Of a stretch of 64,000 nucleotides of DNA, positions 21,939 to 32,647 are shown one piece after another (position 1 is the stretch's first letter; every line of letters begins with the position of its first letter). Below the pieces are notes generated by a model. It saw only the letters and a program-made list of their open reading frames with translations, had not been told where the DNA came from and made no database searches. The DNA comes from Mycocentrospora acerina (taxonomy: Eukaryota; Ascomycota; Dothideomycetes; Pleosporales), in NCBI GenBank assembly GCA_022701365.1, contig JAKUHH010000303.1, positions 406,265 to 470,264 on the forward strand, in the 5' to 3' direction. The translations under genes were made by a program, and so were the position numbers.

Positions 21939-23561
21939 TCAGTTATTATGGATTCTAAGGTGGAAAGGGTCAGCGTACTCGTCATATGCGTAGCTTGGCA
22001 TTGCAAAGTCTGTGGCGGCGTGGTTGAGGATGGTGGGGTCGATTTCGGGGATGATTGTTGTTGGTGTTGGCTGAGATTGTGGTTGTGGTTGTGCATGTGT
22101 GGAGTGTTGTGGAGTGCTATGGAGGAGAGAGGACGGTACACTGACTTGCTCGGGAGTGGTGGAGTTGACCTCTATAATTTTGTCGTCTTCGACGCGGACT
22201 TCATGGTCACGGAGACGGCGCATGAGAGAGAGGAACTGCGAGTTCTGGAACTTCTCGCTTGTGTTGTCGGCGACCTTTTCGAGGAGACGGCCGGCTGTTG
22301 CGGCCATTTCGTTGTCGTCGTTTGCTGGTTGTTGCTCGGGCTTCTGCTCATCCAGCACTGATTCCGGAGGTCGCATGTATCCCGCCGCGTCAATCTCCTG
22401 CCACAAAGGCTCCGCGCTCATGGGCACTTGGGTGCTGAGTGGGTATTGCGACATGAGTCTCTGGTTGATTGCCCTGATAAGTGACTCGGCACGTGTCTTG
22501 ACCTCTTGTGGGGCGTCGCGATTGGCGATCCTCTGCAGTGAGTCGACGATCCACCTCCCTTCGTTGGCGTCTTGCACAAGGTGGCCGTTCTTCTCGAGTC
22601 GGTCCATGCTGTCGAGGTAGGATACGGCTTCCTCGGTCCTCCCAAGACCCATCTCACTCCAGACCTGAATGGCCGAGTAAACAGCTAATATAAATGTTAG
22701 CAGGCATGGTGTAGTCGCAAGATACTACACACCTGGCCGCGTTTCCCGTATCCGCATAAGAAGAGGGTCCATCTCACCCGGCCGGTCCAACTCCATCTCC
22801 ACACCTGCAGCCCCCGAGTCCAACTGCTGCGACTGTGCCTGCTCTGCGACTACTTCGTCGAACATGTCCTGCTGCGCCTGCGCAAAAGCCTGCTCAAAGG
22901 CGGCCTCATCGAATGCAGGCACCGCATCCTGCGCCCGCTGTTTCCCCTGCGCCACCTCGGAGAGCGGCGCGACGTTTTGGAAGCTGGGCGTCTGCATGTA
23001 GGGTGACGCAGCGAAGCCGTTGATGCCATATCCAGACATGCCCCCAAACGTGTTCTGCTGCATTAGTGGGGCCTGGGCGACTGGCGCCTGCTGTCTCATA
23101 AAGTCTTGGTGCCATGACGACGCCGCATTTGCTGCTTGCGCGCGTTGCTGCTGCTGCTGCAAGTGCTGTGGCGGCGGAGAGGCGATGTTTAGGCGCTGGA
23201 AGTCGTTGGCCCAGTCGGGCGCTTGGGGAGCCTGTGCAAAGTGCCGAGGATGCGCGAGGTGCGGAGGAGGGATATGTTGGTGTTGGTGTTGGTGTTGGAG
23301 GCGGAAGTCGGGCTGCGGCGCGGTAGGACGGCCTGCTTGGAAGGCGTCAAATTCGTGGTCTATCGCGCCCGTGTTGGCGGCTGCAGACGACCGGAAGCCC
23401 TGGTTACAGCTGAGAAGAAGGCTCCATGTCGCGCCATGTCAACTAACCTGTGACGGAGAATGGCGCCCGACTAGGCGGTCCTGCTGCAGCGTCCGGTCGA
23501 CGGTGGTGTGCTTTTGGAAGGTCTGGAGGGCGTTCGAGGGCCCGCAAAGAGTGTCTGCCAT
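21939..23561 (-). CDS. PEX20: Peroxin-20 (PTS2 import co-receptor)
   Basis: PEX20 works with PEX7 to bring PTS2-bearing enzymes into peroxisomes in filamentous fungi and some yeasts. Three exons: 23561-23448, 23399-22733 and 22684-21939, 508 residues, phases consistent. The N-terminus, MADTLCGPSNALQTFQKH, is the family signature. Its Cys6 corresponds to the conserved N-terminal cysteine of PEX5/PEX20 proteins that is ubiquitinated for receptor recycling. WxxxF motifs for PEX14/PEX13 docking are at W101-F105 (WANDF) and W134-F138 (WHQDF). The middle is low-complexity, with a HQHQHQHQ stretch and Gln runs. The C-terminal exon begins AVYSAIQVWSEMG and includes VSYLDSMDRLEKNGHL and LVEKVAD-like helices, the presumed PEX7-binding part. 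The first exon is only visible on splicing the 48-nt intron. Confidence 0.92.
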
Positions 23562-24889
23562 GGCTGCTGTGTACGTGGCTGCTGTCACGGCATGCTACAG
23601 CCAAAAGGGAGGAAAGCGATGCGCCCGTGTTGCGGCACCGGCAACTGGGGAAGCCTCTCGGTGATGACCAAAGGCCGAGGCTCCTTTGCGGACCGCCCGT
23701 GCACCATCAGCAGCATGTCATTCTGCGCAAGCAGCACGTGATGGACTCCATGCCCTCAGTGCGCACTGCACACAATGGACCCTGGCCCTTGCTACCATCG
23801 ATATCAGGTGCTTGCAGTGTCTTGCTTCTCTCTCTGCAGCGTCTCCTGCCAAGTGGCTCGTGATGCACCCGGCACTCACTCCGCCCATCTGCGTCAACGC
23901 TTACATGGCCGCTGCACCATGGTAAGCAAGCGGCAACGCAAGAGTTGTCGCCATCTTGGACGAAAGACGTGCGGCTGATGAGCCCTACCGGTAGTCTGCA
24001 GTCCGCAGGCCTTGGGTCCCACCAAGGCTGATAACCCCACCCGCTGCCACAGGGGGCTAGAGTTTGGTTCAGAAGGGCAAATGATCACGATGCTCTCGTG
24101 TTTCAGGAAGCGCTCTGTGTGCATTCCAGCCGTCTCAACAGCCATGTACTGGTGACAAGGAGAGTAGGTGTGAGTCTACAAATAGAGACATGTAGACGCC
24201 GCACAGGGGCACGGAGAGACGTAAACGCTGCATGATAATAGAGACAGACAGACGTAAACGCCGCATGAGAACAGCAAGTAGCCGGTTTCGACTTTGCTAA
24301 TGGACGAGGCTGACAGCCGCACTCATCTCCAAGCGCTGACAAGAGCCCCGCAGAAGCTTGCAGGGGGTGGATGTGGTCCTGAGAGATGTCCCTCCTCTTC
24401 AAGGTATCACCAGCCCGCAGAGTTTCAAGACACTGCAAACACAACAGAGCACGCAAATCAAGCAGAGCCACACAAAAGCTACGGAGGCGGCAATGTGGAC
24501 ATGTACACAGCGGTTACATCTGTCGCGCAAACATGACTGCAAGGCCACCAGACCAGCTTATTGCTGCCTGATGACTAGCTGCATTTGCCTCTGCATAGTG
24601 GCTTGCATTTTGGCCCCAAATATGGTGGACGGGAGGGATCCTTTGATATTCGACTGCCATCGCCCATGTCCTCTATTCGACCTTGATTCCTCATTACCTG
24701 CCGTGCTGCACTGTGTCAGACTGCTCGTGCTACTCCTCTCATCATCACCCCGCCCCCGCAGCGTACAAGACAACATCACACATCACAAGGTTTTTTGACC
24801 TGTTTGCTTCTTGAGTTTTGCCGTCGAATTTTTGGTTAGATTTCTTTATCACTCAACCTTCCTCATTACTTCATCCCTTTGTTGAAGCC
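23562..24889. other. Divergent intergenic region, PEX20 / coiled-coil gene
   Basis: 1.3 kb containing both promoters. A TAGACGCCGCA/TAAACGCCGCATGA-like motif recurs near 24190-24265. No gene recognised. Confidence 0.5.
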
Positions 24890-27650
24890 ATGCCCCCCGC
24901 AGACGAATGGGACTACGAGGACGAGTGGTACAGCGACCGCTACACCAGCGGAGCCCGCCATGTCATACCCAAAGTGCCCGCTCCACCACCGCCCAAAACC
25001 CGCGAAGACGACGAATATGGCCGTCACAGCTACGGTCGTCGCCAAAGTGAGTACTTGACTCCAGAAGTCCACTACAAGACTGGTCTGCACCGCACGCGCT
25101 CGCAAGGCCACTCCCCCGCTCCAAACGTCGTCATCCACAACATCACGCGCATGGACAACGAAAGCAGCCCCAATGTGCGCACAGAGCAAAAGAGCCAAGA
25201 AGCCAGTCCGCGTGGCCGCAACAAGAAAATGCCTGGAGAGTGGGACCTGGAAGAGCAGATTGCCGAGTTGAGGCTTGAAGTCACGAGGGATCGACGGGAG
25301 CTTTCTCGTTCCCGTGATTACCATCACCACCACGATCATTCGCCCGATCGCTCGTACGAAGACAAGCTGCAGCGCCGTCTTGCTGAAGAGCGACTCCGAG
25401 ACGCAGAGGAAAAGCTTGGGCGAGAGAGCCATGATTCGTACGAGGACAAGTTGAAGCGACGTCTTGCTGAGGAGCGACTCCGAGATGCAGAGGAAAAGCT
25501 TGGGCGAGAGAACCAAGGTTCTTACGAGGACAAGTTGAAGCGACGTCTTGCCGAGGAGCGACTCCGCGAAGCAGAGGAAAAGCTCGAACAGGAAAATCGC
25601 GATGAGCTTGCCAGACGCAAGTATGAACTCAAGTACATGCAAGACAAGGCCCAGCGTGACGCCGAGGAGAACCGCATCCGCGTTCAGGAGGAGCGTCTAG
25701 AGCAGCAGTGGGAGTTGAGGCGTGAGAAGGAAGACCGTGAGCGTGAGCGCAAGGCCAGAGACGAGGAAGACAAGCGGAACCGCATCATCGCAGAGAACCG
25801 CGCAAAGATGTCCAAGGAGCAAAGGGAGCGGGAAGAGGAGAGAGACAGACTTATAGAGAAGATTTCAAGGGACAAGCGAGACGAGGAGGATCAGCGTAAC
25901 CGCATTGTTGCTGAGAACCGGGCTAGGATGTCCAAGGAGCAGAGGGACCGCGAAGAGGAGCGCGACAGACTTGTAGAGAAAATCTCGAGGGAGAAGAAAG
26001 ACGAAGAAGAGAAGCGCAGTCGCATCATCGCGGAGAATCGTGCAAAGATGTCCAAGGAGCAGAGGGATCGCGAGGAAGAGCGAGATAGGCTTATAGAGAA
26101 GATTTCAAAGGACAAGCGAGATGAAGAGGACCAGCGCAACCGCATCATTGCCGAGAACCGGGCTAAGATGTCCAAGGAGCAGAGAGAGCGTGAGGAAGAG
26201 CGTGAGCGCATCGAGGAGAAAATTTCGCGAGAGAAGAAGCAGCAAGCCGAGGAGCGAGAGCGACTTCTCGCCGACCTTGAGAAGAAGGCTGCTCGGGCAA
26301 AGAAAGAAGAGCAGGAGCAACGTGAGAAGTTCATGACCGACATGGAGAAGAAGGCTGCCAAGGAGAAGAGGGATGCTGCCGAGGAGCGTGAGAAGATTCT
26401 AGCCAAGATTGCAAAGGAGAAGCGAGAAGAAGAAGAGCAGCAAAACAGGCTGCGCACCGAACTCGAGAAGAAGGCCGCCAAAGAACAGCGCGACGCCGCC
26501 GAAGAGCGCGAGAGGATCTTGGCAAAAATGGCCAAAGAAAAGCGCGACGCTGCTGATCAGCGCGAGAAAATGCTCGCAGACCTCGAGAAAGAAAAGCATG
26601 CCCGTGAAGCCGAACGCAACCGCATCATCCACGAGAACGAGCTGAAACTAGCCAAAGAAGCGATTGAGCGCGAGGCCAAAGCCAAATCCGCCGAAGACGA
26701 ACGAAAACGCATCATCGCTGAGAACGAAGCCAAGATTGCCAAAGAAGCCCTCGAGCGCGACAACAAGGCCAAGGCCTGGGAAGAAGAGCGCAAACGCATA
26801 ATCCTCGAGAACACGGCCAAACTTGAAAAGGCTGAACGCGAGGCAAAAGCAGAAGCCGAACGCGTCCTCAACGAATATCGAACCAAGAAAGCCAAGGAAG
26901 AAGCCGACGCCAAATCCGAGCAAGAACGCATCATCTACGAGTACGAGCGCAAAAAGGTCCTCGATGCTGAGAAGGCGAAACGCGCAAAGGAAGAACTTAT
27001 GATGCAAATCCGTCTTGAGGAGGAAGCCAAGAAGAAGAAGGACAAGGAAGAGTACGACGCATTTCAACGCAAGCAGAAAGAGGAAGAGGAGAAGGAGAAG
27101 GAGAAGAAAGCAGCGCAAGAAAAGGAGCTAGAAGAGGGCATGCGCAAACGTCTTGCGCAGTTCGGCTTCCAGGAGAACCAAATCCAGGCGATGATCAGCC
27201 CCGAGGAGCAGAAGAGGCTGCAGTTACAGCAACAGCAGGGCATGACGCCGCTCAATCCGCTAAGGATTGCACCGTCACCCACATACGCAAAGGTCAGGAG
27301 AGAGTACCTCGACATTGAAACACTTCATTACTACGACATCCCTTATGAATATGACGCCGTAAGTTTCCTGAACCCCCTGAATCAGCTCAACGACTAATCT
27401 TCCCCCACAGGATCCAAACTTCATCATCGTCTTGCGCGAAATGTCCCAGCGCGAAACAGAGATTCTCTTTGAGCACACGCGGCGTCTGCGCGCCGGAGGC
27501 AATGGCAACCGCCTGTTCATCAAGGATGAAGGGAGGGGTCGACACGGCAAGGAGTATGCGTTTGTAAGACGCCCAAGTCGCTCGAGGTCGAGGGGCGATG
27601 GTGCAAGGTCAACTACCAAGGTGAATTTGTCGGGGATGTTGTTCAGATAG
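24890..27650 (+). CDS. Long charged coiled-coil protein with two tandem repeat arrays
   Basis: Two exons, 24890-27358 and 27411-27650, with a 52-nt intron (GCC/GTAAGT ... CCACAG/GAT), give 902 residues. I start at the ATG of MPPADEWDYEDEWYSDRY. Residues 1-130 are polar and probably disordered. Residues ~130-750 form a Glu/Arg/Lys/Ala-rich coiled coil. It contains three exact-length 28-residue repeats (about 156-239, core YEDKLKRRLAEERLRDAEEK) and four 40-residue repeats (about 290-449, core RIIAENRAKMSKEQ). The C-terminal ~130 residues look folded and non-coiled: RLAQFGFQENQIQAM, then YLDIETLHYYDIPYEYDADPNFIIVLREMSQ split by the intron, then a basic tail. The end part looks like the conserved domain of a fungal family, but I cannot name a function. 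No signal or membrane segment. It may be a cytoskeletal or scaffold protein; that is a guess from the coiled coil. Confidence 0.85.
25355..25606 (+). repeat. 84-bp coding tandem repeat, three copies
   Basis: The TAC of each YEDKL unit is at 25355, 25439 and 25523, exactly 84 bp apart. Copies two and three are nearly identical at DNA level, which indicates recent duplication or gene conversion. Confidence 0.9.
25757..26236 (+). repeat. 120-bp coding tandem repeat, four copies
   Basis: The ATG of the KMSKEQ core falls at 25808, 25928, 26048 and 26168, exactly 120 bp apart, so each unit encodes 40 residues. Units 1 and 3, and 2 and 4, look most alike, as if a 240-bp pair had been duplicated. 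Confidence 0.88.
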
Positions 27651-29767
27651 GGAGGGGACGAACAGGATGGGGAGGGAAAGGAAAGGGTCATGAGATATGA
27701 GATATGAGTTTCGTTTTGCTGTGCTTTACTTTGGGGTAGTATACCATTCCATTCAATCTTCTCATTTAGCTTATTCTCCCTTTGTCTTGTCCGTGCAATA
27801 ATTTCCCCTTCTCTCCCTCTTTCTATTCCATTACATTCCATTCCATTCTATTCTACCCCCCAGTCTCCTACACGTAGCTTATCGCAAAGCGTGTGGCCTA
27901 GCTATCCATCCATCTCTACGCGTCGTAATCCTGGACGCGTGCTGCATGCCCAGCCAGCAAGCTGTTCAGCTCCTCACCGGTTCGGCACCACTCGTGCATA
28001 TGCGCCATGTACTTATTTACTAGGATTTTCCAAAGTGCGCAGCGTGGCCAATAAAAAAGTAACCGGTGAGGTCCCCCTTTTTTTTCTCTTCTTGTTTAGC
28101 GCGTGTAGGACGCTGACTGTTCTGCATTGCATTGCGGTGCGGTGCAAGTACTACTTTTTTTTTCCTGTTCTGCTTGACGACACTTTTTCTCATCTTGAGT
28201 GGATGAGCGAGACTGGGAAATTTTAGCAGAAGCTGGGATGCCTGGAACGACTGGTTCCGTTGACGGCACGATTGAGATCAGGTGGAATTTGTGGTGTTTA
28301 TTTGGACTCGTTGTATATTTCTGGTGAGGCCGTGCAGGTGAGGAAAATACGGTTTGTGCGGTTGATGTGCGCAGGATTCAAACCAGACCATCATGAGCAG
28401 ATTGGAAGGTGGAAATGCAAACATCATGATATGTCCCTTTATTTTCGCCATTGTGTGCAAAACTATCCCTATCTTTTTTCGCTTTGTCGTTTATCAAGTA
28501 ATTACAAGAACCGCTGCTTTAAATCCTACACAACCCTTTCCGATTTTTTGATCGCAGTCTCTTGCAGCTCGGTATTCTCCAGGTCTCTACTATTAAACAT
28601 ACCGAGAACACTACTGACCTTTTTATTTTTTTAAAGAGACTGGTTGTACTACAATTATTTTCCGGCATAAATTTTTATTATCCATTTTAATCTTCTAGAT
28701 CCGTGGTCAAAGATGATCAAAGGAAACTTTTTCTGGTTGAAGATTTTATGGGTTGCTTCCTGTATGTAACATGGGATGTAGTTTGAGACACGGTTGGCAG
28801 GTAAATTGAAGTCCCTATCAGACGATCTGTTGTGAAAAACTGTTCAGAATTATTGGATTCTGTGGAAAGGGGCATAATTTTAACAATTTAGGCCTTTGGG
28901 GCTGCGGGACTGTGGATCTGGATAGTCAAAGGGCGGGTAGGAGCCGGAATGAATCTAGTAAAAAAATGCGCAAGTCAAGTTGAAAACAATGCATCCTGAA
29001 AATGTAATTCTGTAGTTGGGATGTTCAGTGCCTACGAAGGACACTAGAGAGTCAGTTGTCGAGGCTGTCAAACGTCATGTTCGGCCCCCCGTTCGCAACC
29101 CCACACTCACTCTGGAGACCATGAATGGCGCAATCGCTCTGGTCATGCGCACCTGCATTAGCTGCAAATTTCACTATTAGAAGTAGCATGGTCGGCCCGT
29201 AAAGCTCATTGAGTATTCAATTCCTTGAGGCCCCAACGTTTTGATACGCTGTCGTAAGTAGATGAAAGGATTTCCCAATTCACACACACACACACACACA
29301 CACCTCACGTCTGCGCACCACCAAGATAAATTTTCTCTTTCCGATTCACAGGTTCAGAACATAAATTGTTAATTTACACACGCAAGGAGTTGGATGACGC
29401 TCGACGTGATAGGACAACATGGTGCTCGAGATTGGTAGAACATCAACCATCACGGTATTCACGGGTCGAGTACATAATGGTTCCACATGATGCTCGCACG
29501 CCATAAGTTACAACGTTTGCAAACTATGGTTGACCTGAACGAGTAGAAACAAGTTTGCTATTATTCAATCCTTTTTCCATGATTTAGTAATCCTCGTTGT
29601 ATTTTTTGGGCAATCTGCCTACTGTATTTCCATCATCTATAAATCCCCATCCTTTCTCATCTTTACTCATGCACGCTTGAAGTCTTCAATCACACACGTT
29701 TGGTATACCAACACATTACACAACATACATTATCTATCATCCATCTCCATCCACCATACAACTCAAC
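27651..29767. other. 2.1 kb intergenic region
   Basis: No gene recognised. From about 28.1 kb the sequence becomes visibly richer in A and T. A (CA)n run sits at 29281-29302. Open frames here are short and featureless. Confidence 0.55.
29281..29302. repeat. (CA)11 microsatellite
   Basis: Uninterrupted CA dinucleotide run. Confidence 0.9.
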
Positions 29768-30820
29768 ATGACTGCCCCAAGTCTACTTCCCAGCAGCTTC
29801 ATCGGCTTGGTCTCCTCCGCCTTTCCCTCAGAACTGATCCTCCAGACTGTTCAATGTCTGCCATTTGGCGACGGGAAAACCATTGCCAGTCTTCGTAGTG
29901 CACACCCACGCATCAAGAATATTCTCGACAATTACGAGCGTTCTGTGACCAAGAGCTTTGTCAATACTGAGCTTCGCCATGCAGCAACAGATTTTCCATG
30001 CAACCAAGGAAATCTTAGATACAAATGGCTTGCGCAGTGCGTTAAAAGGTACGACGTCGTAGATGATGTTATGGGTGCACTTGTATGCGAGAAGAACTGC
30101 TTTGCAGTAGAGCGACACAACATGGCACTAGTCAACACTGGACTACTGCTCATGTACCAAATTCTGTCAAAAGGTAAGCCACTGAATCAGCTGAACTATG
30201 ACCAATTTAATACTAACCGCCTTACAGAAACACAAAACGCAAAACTCGCATTCATCAAGTCTCTTCCAAGAGACCCCTTAATAGCGATATATCTTGTTCT
30301 GCACCACGCCACCATCGCAGCACGCTACCATGGCTCGGGGTGGATTCACCAGCGGCCAAGTGGCCAACTCATGGACTTTAACCAATTGTCCTTTCGCAAC
30401 GAGCTTGAATTCTGCTTTGCGGAGGGTATGCTCAACATTGGGCCCAAGTTCATCTCCGACATGCTTCTCAGTCATGCCAAATCTGATGCAGAGGCAACCT
30501 TGCTGAATTTGTACCATGACCACAGTATCCACAAAGGGGATTCGACATCCGGGGGCGAAGGGGAAGGGGAATTTGTTCCGCCCAGGACCCAGGGCCCAGC
30601 AAGACAAAACGGAAGCATGGGGAGAAGTCTATTCACCACACTGCTTGAAAGAATGGCGGAGACGATGGATTGTCCTTTGGAGGACGTGAGGACCTCCGTC
30701 GAGCAGGATATTGAGATCCTGGATCACTCACTTGCGTATCTGAATCTGGTGGGTAAGGAGAGGCTGCTCCAGGGGCTCGACTTGGAGCGTGTGGGAGGGG
30801 GAGGGGAATCGACCTCGTGA
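29768..30820 (+). CDS. F-box-like fungal protein, function unknown
   Basis: The frame is open over the whole span, but a clear intron lies at 30174-30227 (AAAG/GTAAGC, branch TACTAAC, TTACAG). The preferred model is 29768-30173 plus 30228-30820, 332 residues. Because the intron is 54 nt and has no stop, the unspliced reading is also in frame (350 residues). Residues about 16-55 resemble an F-box: SAFPSELILQTVQCLPF followed by IASLRSAHPRI. If so, it would act as the substrate adaptor of an SCF ubiquitin ligase. The rest resembles no repeat domain I know (no LRR, WD or Kelch pattern). It contains PLIAIYLVLHHATIAARYHG, a Gly/Glu-rich linker (GGEGEGEF) and a helical C-terminal part. It is flanked by AT-rich spacers, and could belong to a rapidly evolving fungal family. 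Confidence 0.72.
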   Translation: MTAPSLLPSSFIGLVSSAFPSELILQTVQCLPFGDGKTIASLRSAHPRIKNILDNYERSVTKSFVNTELRHAATDFPCNQGNLRYKWLAQCVKRYDVVDDVMGALVCEKNCFAVERHNMALVNTGLLLMYQILSKGKPLNQLNYDQFNTNRLTETQNAKLAFIKSLPRDPLIAIYLVLHHATIAARYHGSGWIHQRPSGQLMDFNQLSFRNELEFCFAEGMLNIGPKFISDMLLSHAKSDAEATLLNLYHDHSIHKGDSTSGGEGEGEFVPPRTQGPARQNGSMGRSLFTTLLERMAETMDCPLEDVRTSVEQDIEILDHSLAYLNLVGKERLLQGLDLERVGGGGESTS

Positions 30821-31589
30821 TTGTTTTGTTCTTGGTTTGTGGGTGGATAGCGTTTTTTTGTTACCCAAGAGGAAATGGAGCAGCTAGCTAGATGTTGCTC
30901 TAAAGCCAGGGGCGTTTTTTTTGCTTTGTCTTTACGAATTATGTCAATGGGGATGATAGACTGCTGGATAGTAGTTAGAGTAGAAATACAATGGAGTTTG
31001 ATTTTTTCTTTACTTTTTTCTTGCCACTGCTATCAGGTAATTAAAGTTATCACCGTAGCATCTGCGCACGACGTATGAAGGGTAAGTTTTCAATTTGAAG
31101 TAGTAGATGGCTTGCAGTGGGATCAGCAAGGTGTTAGAACAACACGAATGAGAAGAATACACCCTTCTAATAGGATACGAAAAAAGGTTGGAAAAAGGTC
31201 TGTATTCTTCAAACATGGCATCAAGAAACTTTAATGTCATGTTCTTTGACTTCATTTGCAAACTTCAATGACCTTCCTACACTCTCATTAGAATAACATA
31301 CATTGCTGAAGATGGCTACGCTGATACGTAATACCTACATTTCTCTCTCCAAATAAGTACTTGTATTCTTTTGCTTAATGGAATTGAATAAATGAATGAA
31401 TGAATGAATGAGTGAATTGGGTTACTTGCACCAGCGGAGTAATTCATTGACAGCCAATCACACGCCCAGATTAGCAGCGGGGGTCATGTCATTTCCCCAG
31501 CTCCTAGGTTACCACCCTCACATGCCCTTGTCCCCCACCACCAACACGCTTCATAGCAGCAACCCCACACTTCCGCCCCAACCCCCAAA
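30821..31589. other. Intergenic region upstream of NAS6
   Basis: About 770 bp, AT-rich, with an (AATG)n run at 31391-31410. No gene seen. A frame running into NAS6 from 31408 uses the NAS6 intron as coding sequence and is not the real start. Confidence 0.6.
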
Positions 31590-32376
31590 ATGGACGCCTA
31601 CAAAGCCAAATACGCCATCCACGAAGCCTGCCGCGAAGGCCACAGTAAGCCCCGCCCCCTCCTCCCTAATACCCTTTCCCCGCGCATCCCTAACGCCTCT
31701 CTCCCGCCCTACAGCATCAATCGTCGAATCGCTCCTCGCCTCGAACCCCAAACTCGCATCCCTCCGCGACCCCGACGACCGCCTCCCCATCCACTGGGCA
31801 GCATCCTACAACCACCTCCCCATCATACACCTCCTGATACAATCCCCAACCTTCGACCCGGACGTCACCGACGCCAGCGGCTGGACCCCCCTCATGATGT
31901 CATGCTCGCGCAAGGACGGCGACGCCATCGCAGCCGTGCTCCTCCAAAAGGACGCAGACCCCAACGCCAAGACCACGCAGGGCCAGACGGCCCTGCACTT
32001 CTGCGCCTCAAAGGCGAATCTCGACGTCGTAAGGCTGCTTCTTGCGGCGAAGCCGAAGCCCGCGTCCGCGAGACTAAAGGATAAGAGGGGCCAGTTGCCG
32101 CTGCATCGCGCGGCGGCGGTGGGGAGCGTGCCGGTGCTCAAGGCGCTGCTGGAGGCGAGGAGCCCCGTCAATGCGACAGACATGGATGGCATGACGGCGT
32201 TGCATCATGCGGTTAGCGAGGGCCATGGGGATGCGGCGTTGCTGCTGCTGCAAAAGGGGGCGGAGTGGGACAAGCGGGATGCCCAGGATCATGTGCCGCT
32301 GGATTTGGCGCCCGATGCGAAGACGAGGACGTTTATTGTGCAGGCGGCGGAGAGGGAGGGAATCGAACTGGAGTGA
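31590..32376 (+). CDS. NAS6: Proteasome assembly chaperone NAS6 / gankyrin (PSMD10)
   Basis: Ankyrin-repeat chaperone that binds the C-terminal domain of the ATPase Rpt3 during assembly of the 19S proteasome particle. Two exons, 31590-31644 and 31715-32376, give 238 residues (yeast Nas6 228, human 226). Exon 1 encodes MDAYKAKYAIHEACREGH and joins across a 70-nt intron (CACA/GTAAGC ... CTACAG/CAT) to TSIVESLLASNPKL, the standard family start. About six ankyrin repeats follow. Clear ones are DDRLPIHWAASYNHLPII, SGWTPLMMSCSRKDGDAI, QGQTALHFCASKANLDVV, RGQLPLHRAAAVGSVPVL and DGMTALHHAVSEGHGDAA. The C-terminus is EREGIELE. Length and full coverage by repeats favour NAS6 over a general ankyrin protein. 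Confidence 0.9.
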
Positions 32377-32647
32377 GTCAAAAAGGAGGAGGGGAGAGGG
32401 GGCGAGGGACGTATGTGGATGTGTATGGATGTGTACAATACTGGCGCGATGTGATGTGATACGATATGATATGATACCCAGGGCATTTGAGATGGCGTAC
32501 ACAATGGTTAGCACAGCATAGCATAGCATGACATGACATGGGCATAGCATAGCGTGAAATGAAATTTATTTTACTTGATTCATCATCTTCATAGATGTGA
32601 CTCTTCCAGTCACAACTGAGCTACATTCTACCCACATGTCATATCTA

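Noticed and set aside
31408..32376. 322-codon frame starting upstream of NAS6
   Set aside because: It begins at a non-ATG codon and translates the NAS6 intron; the spliced model from the ATG at 31590 restores the family N-terminus.
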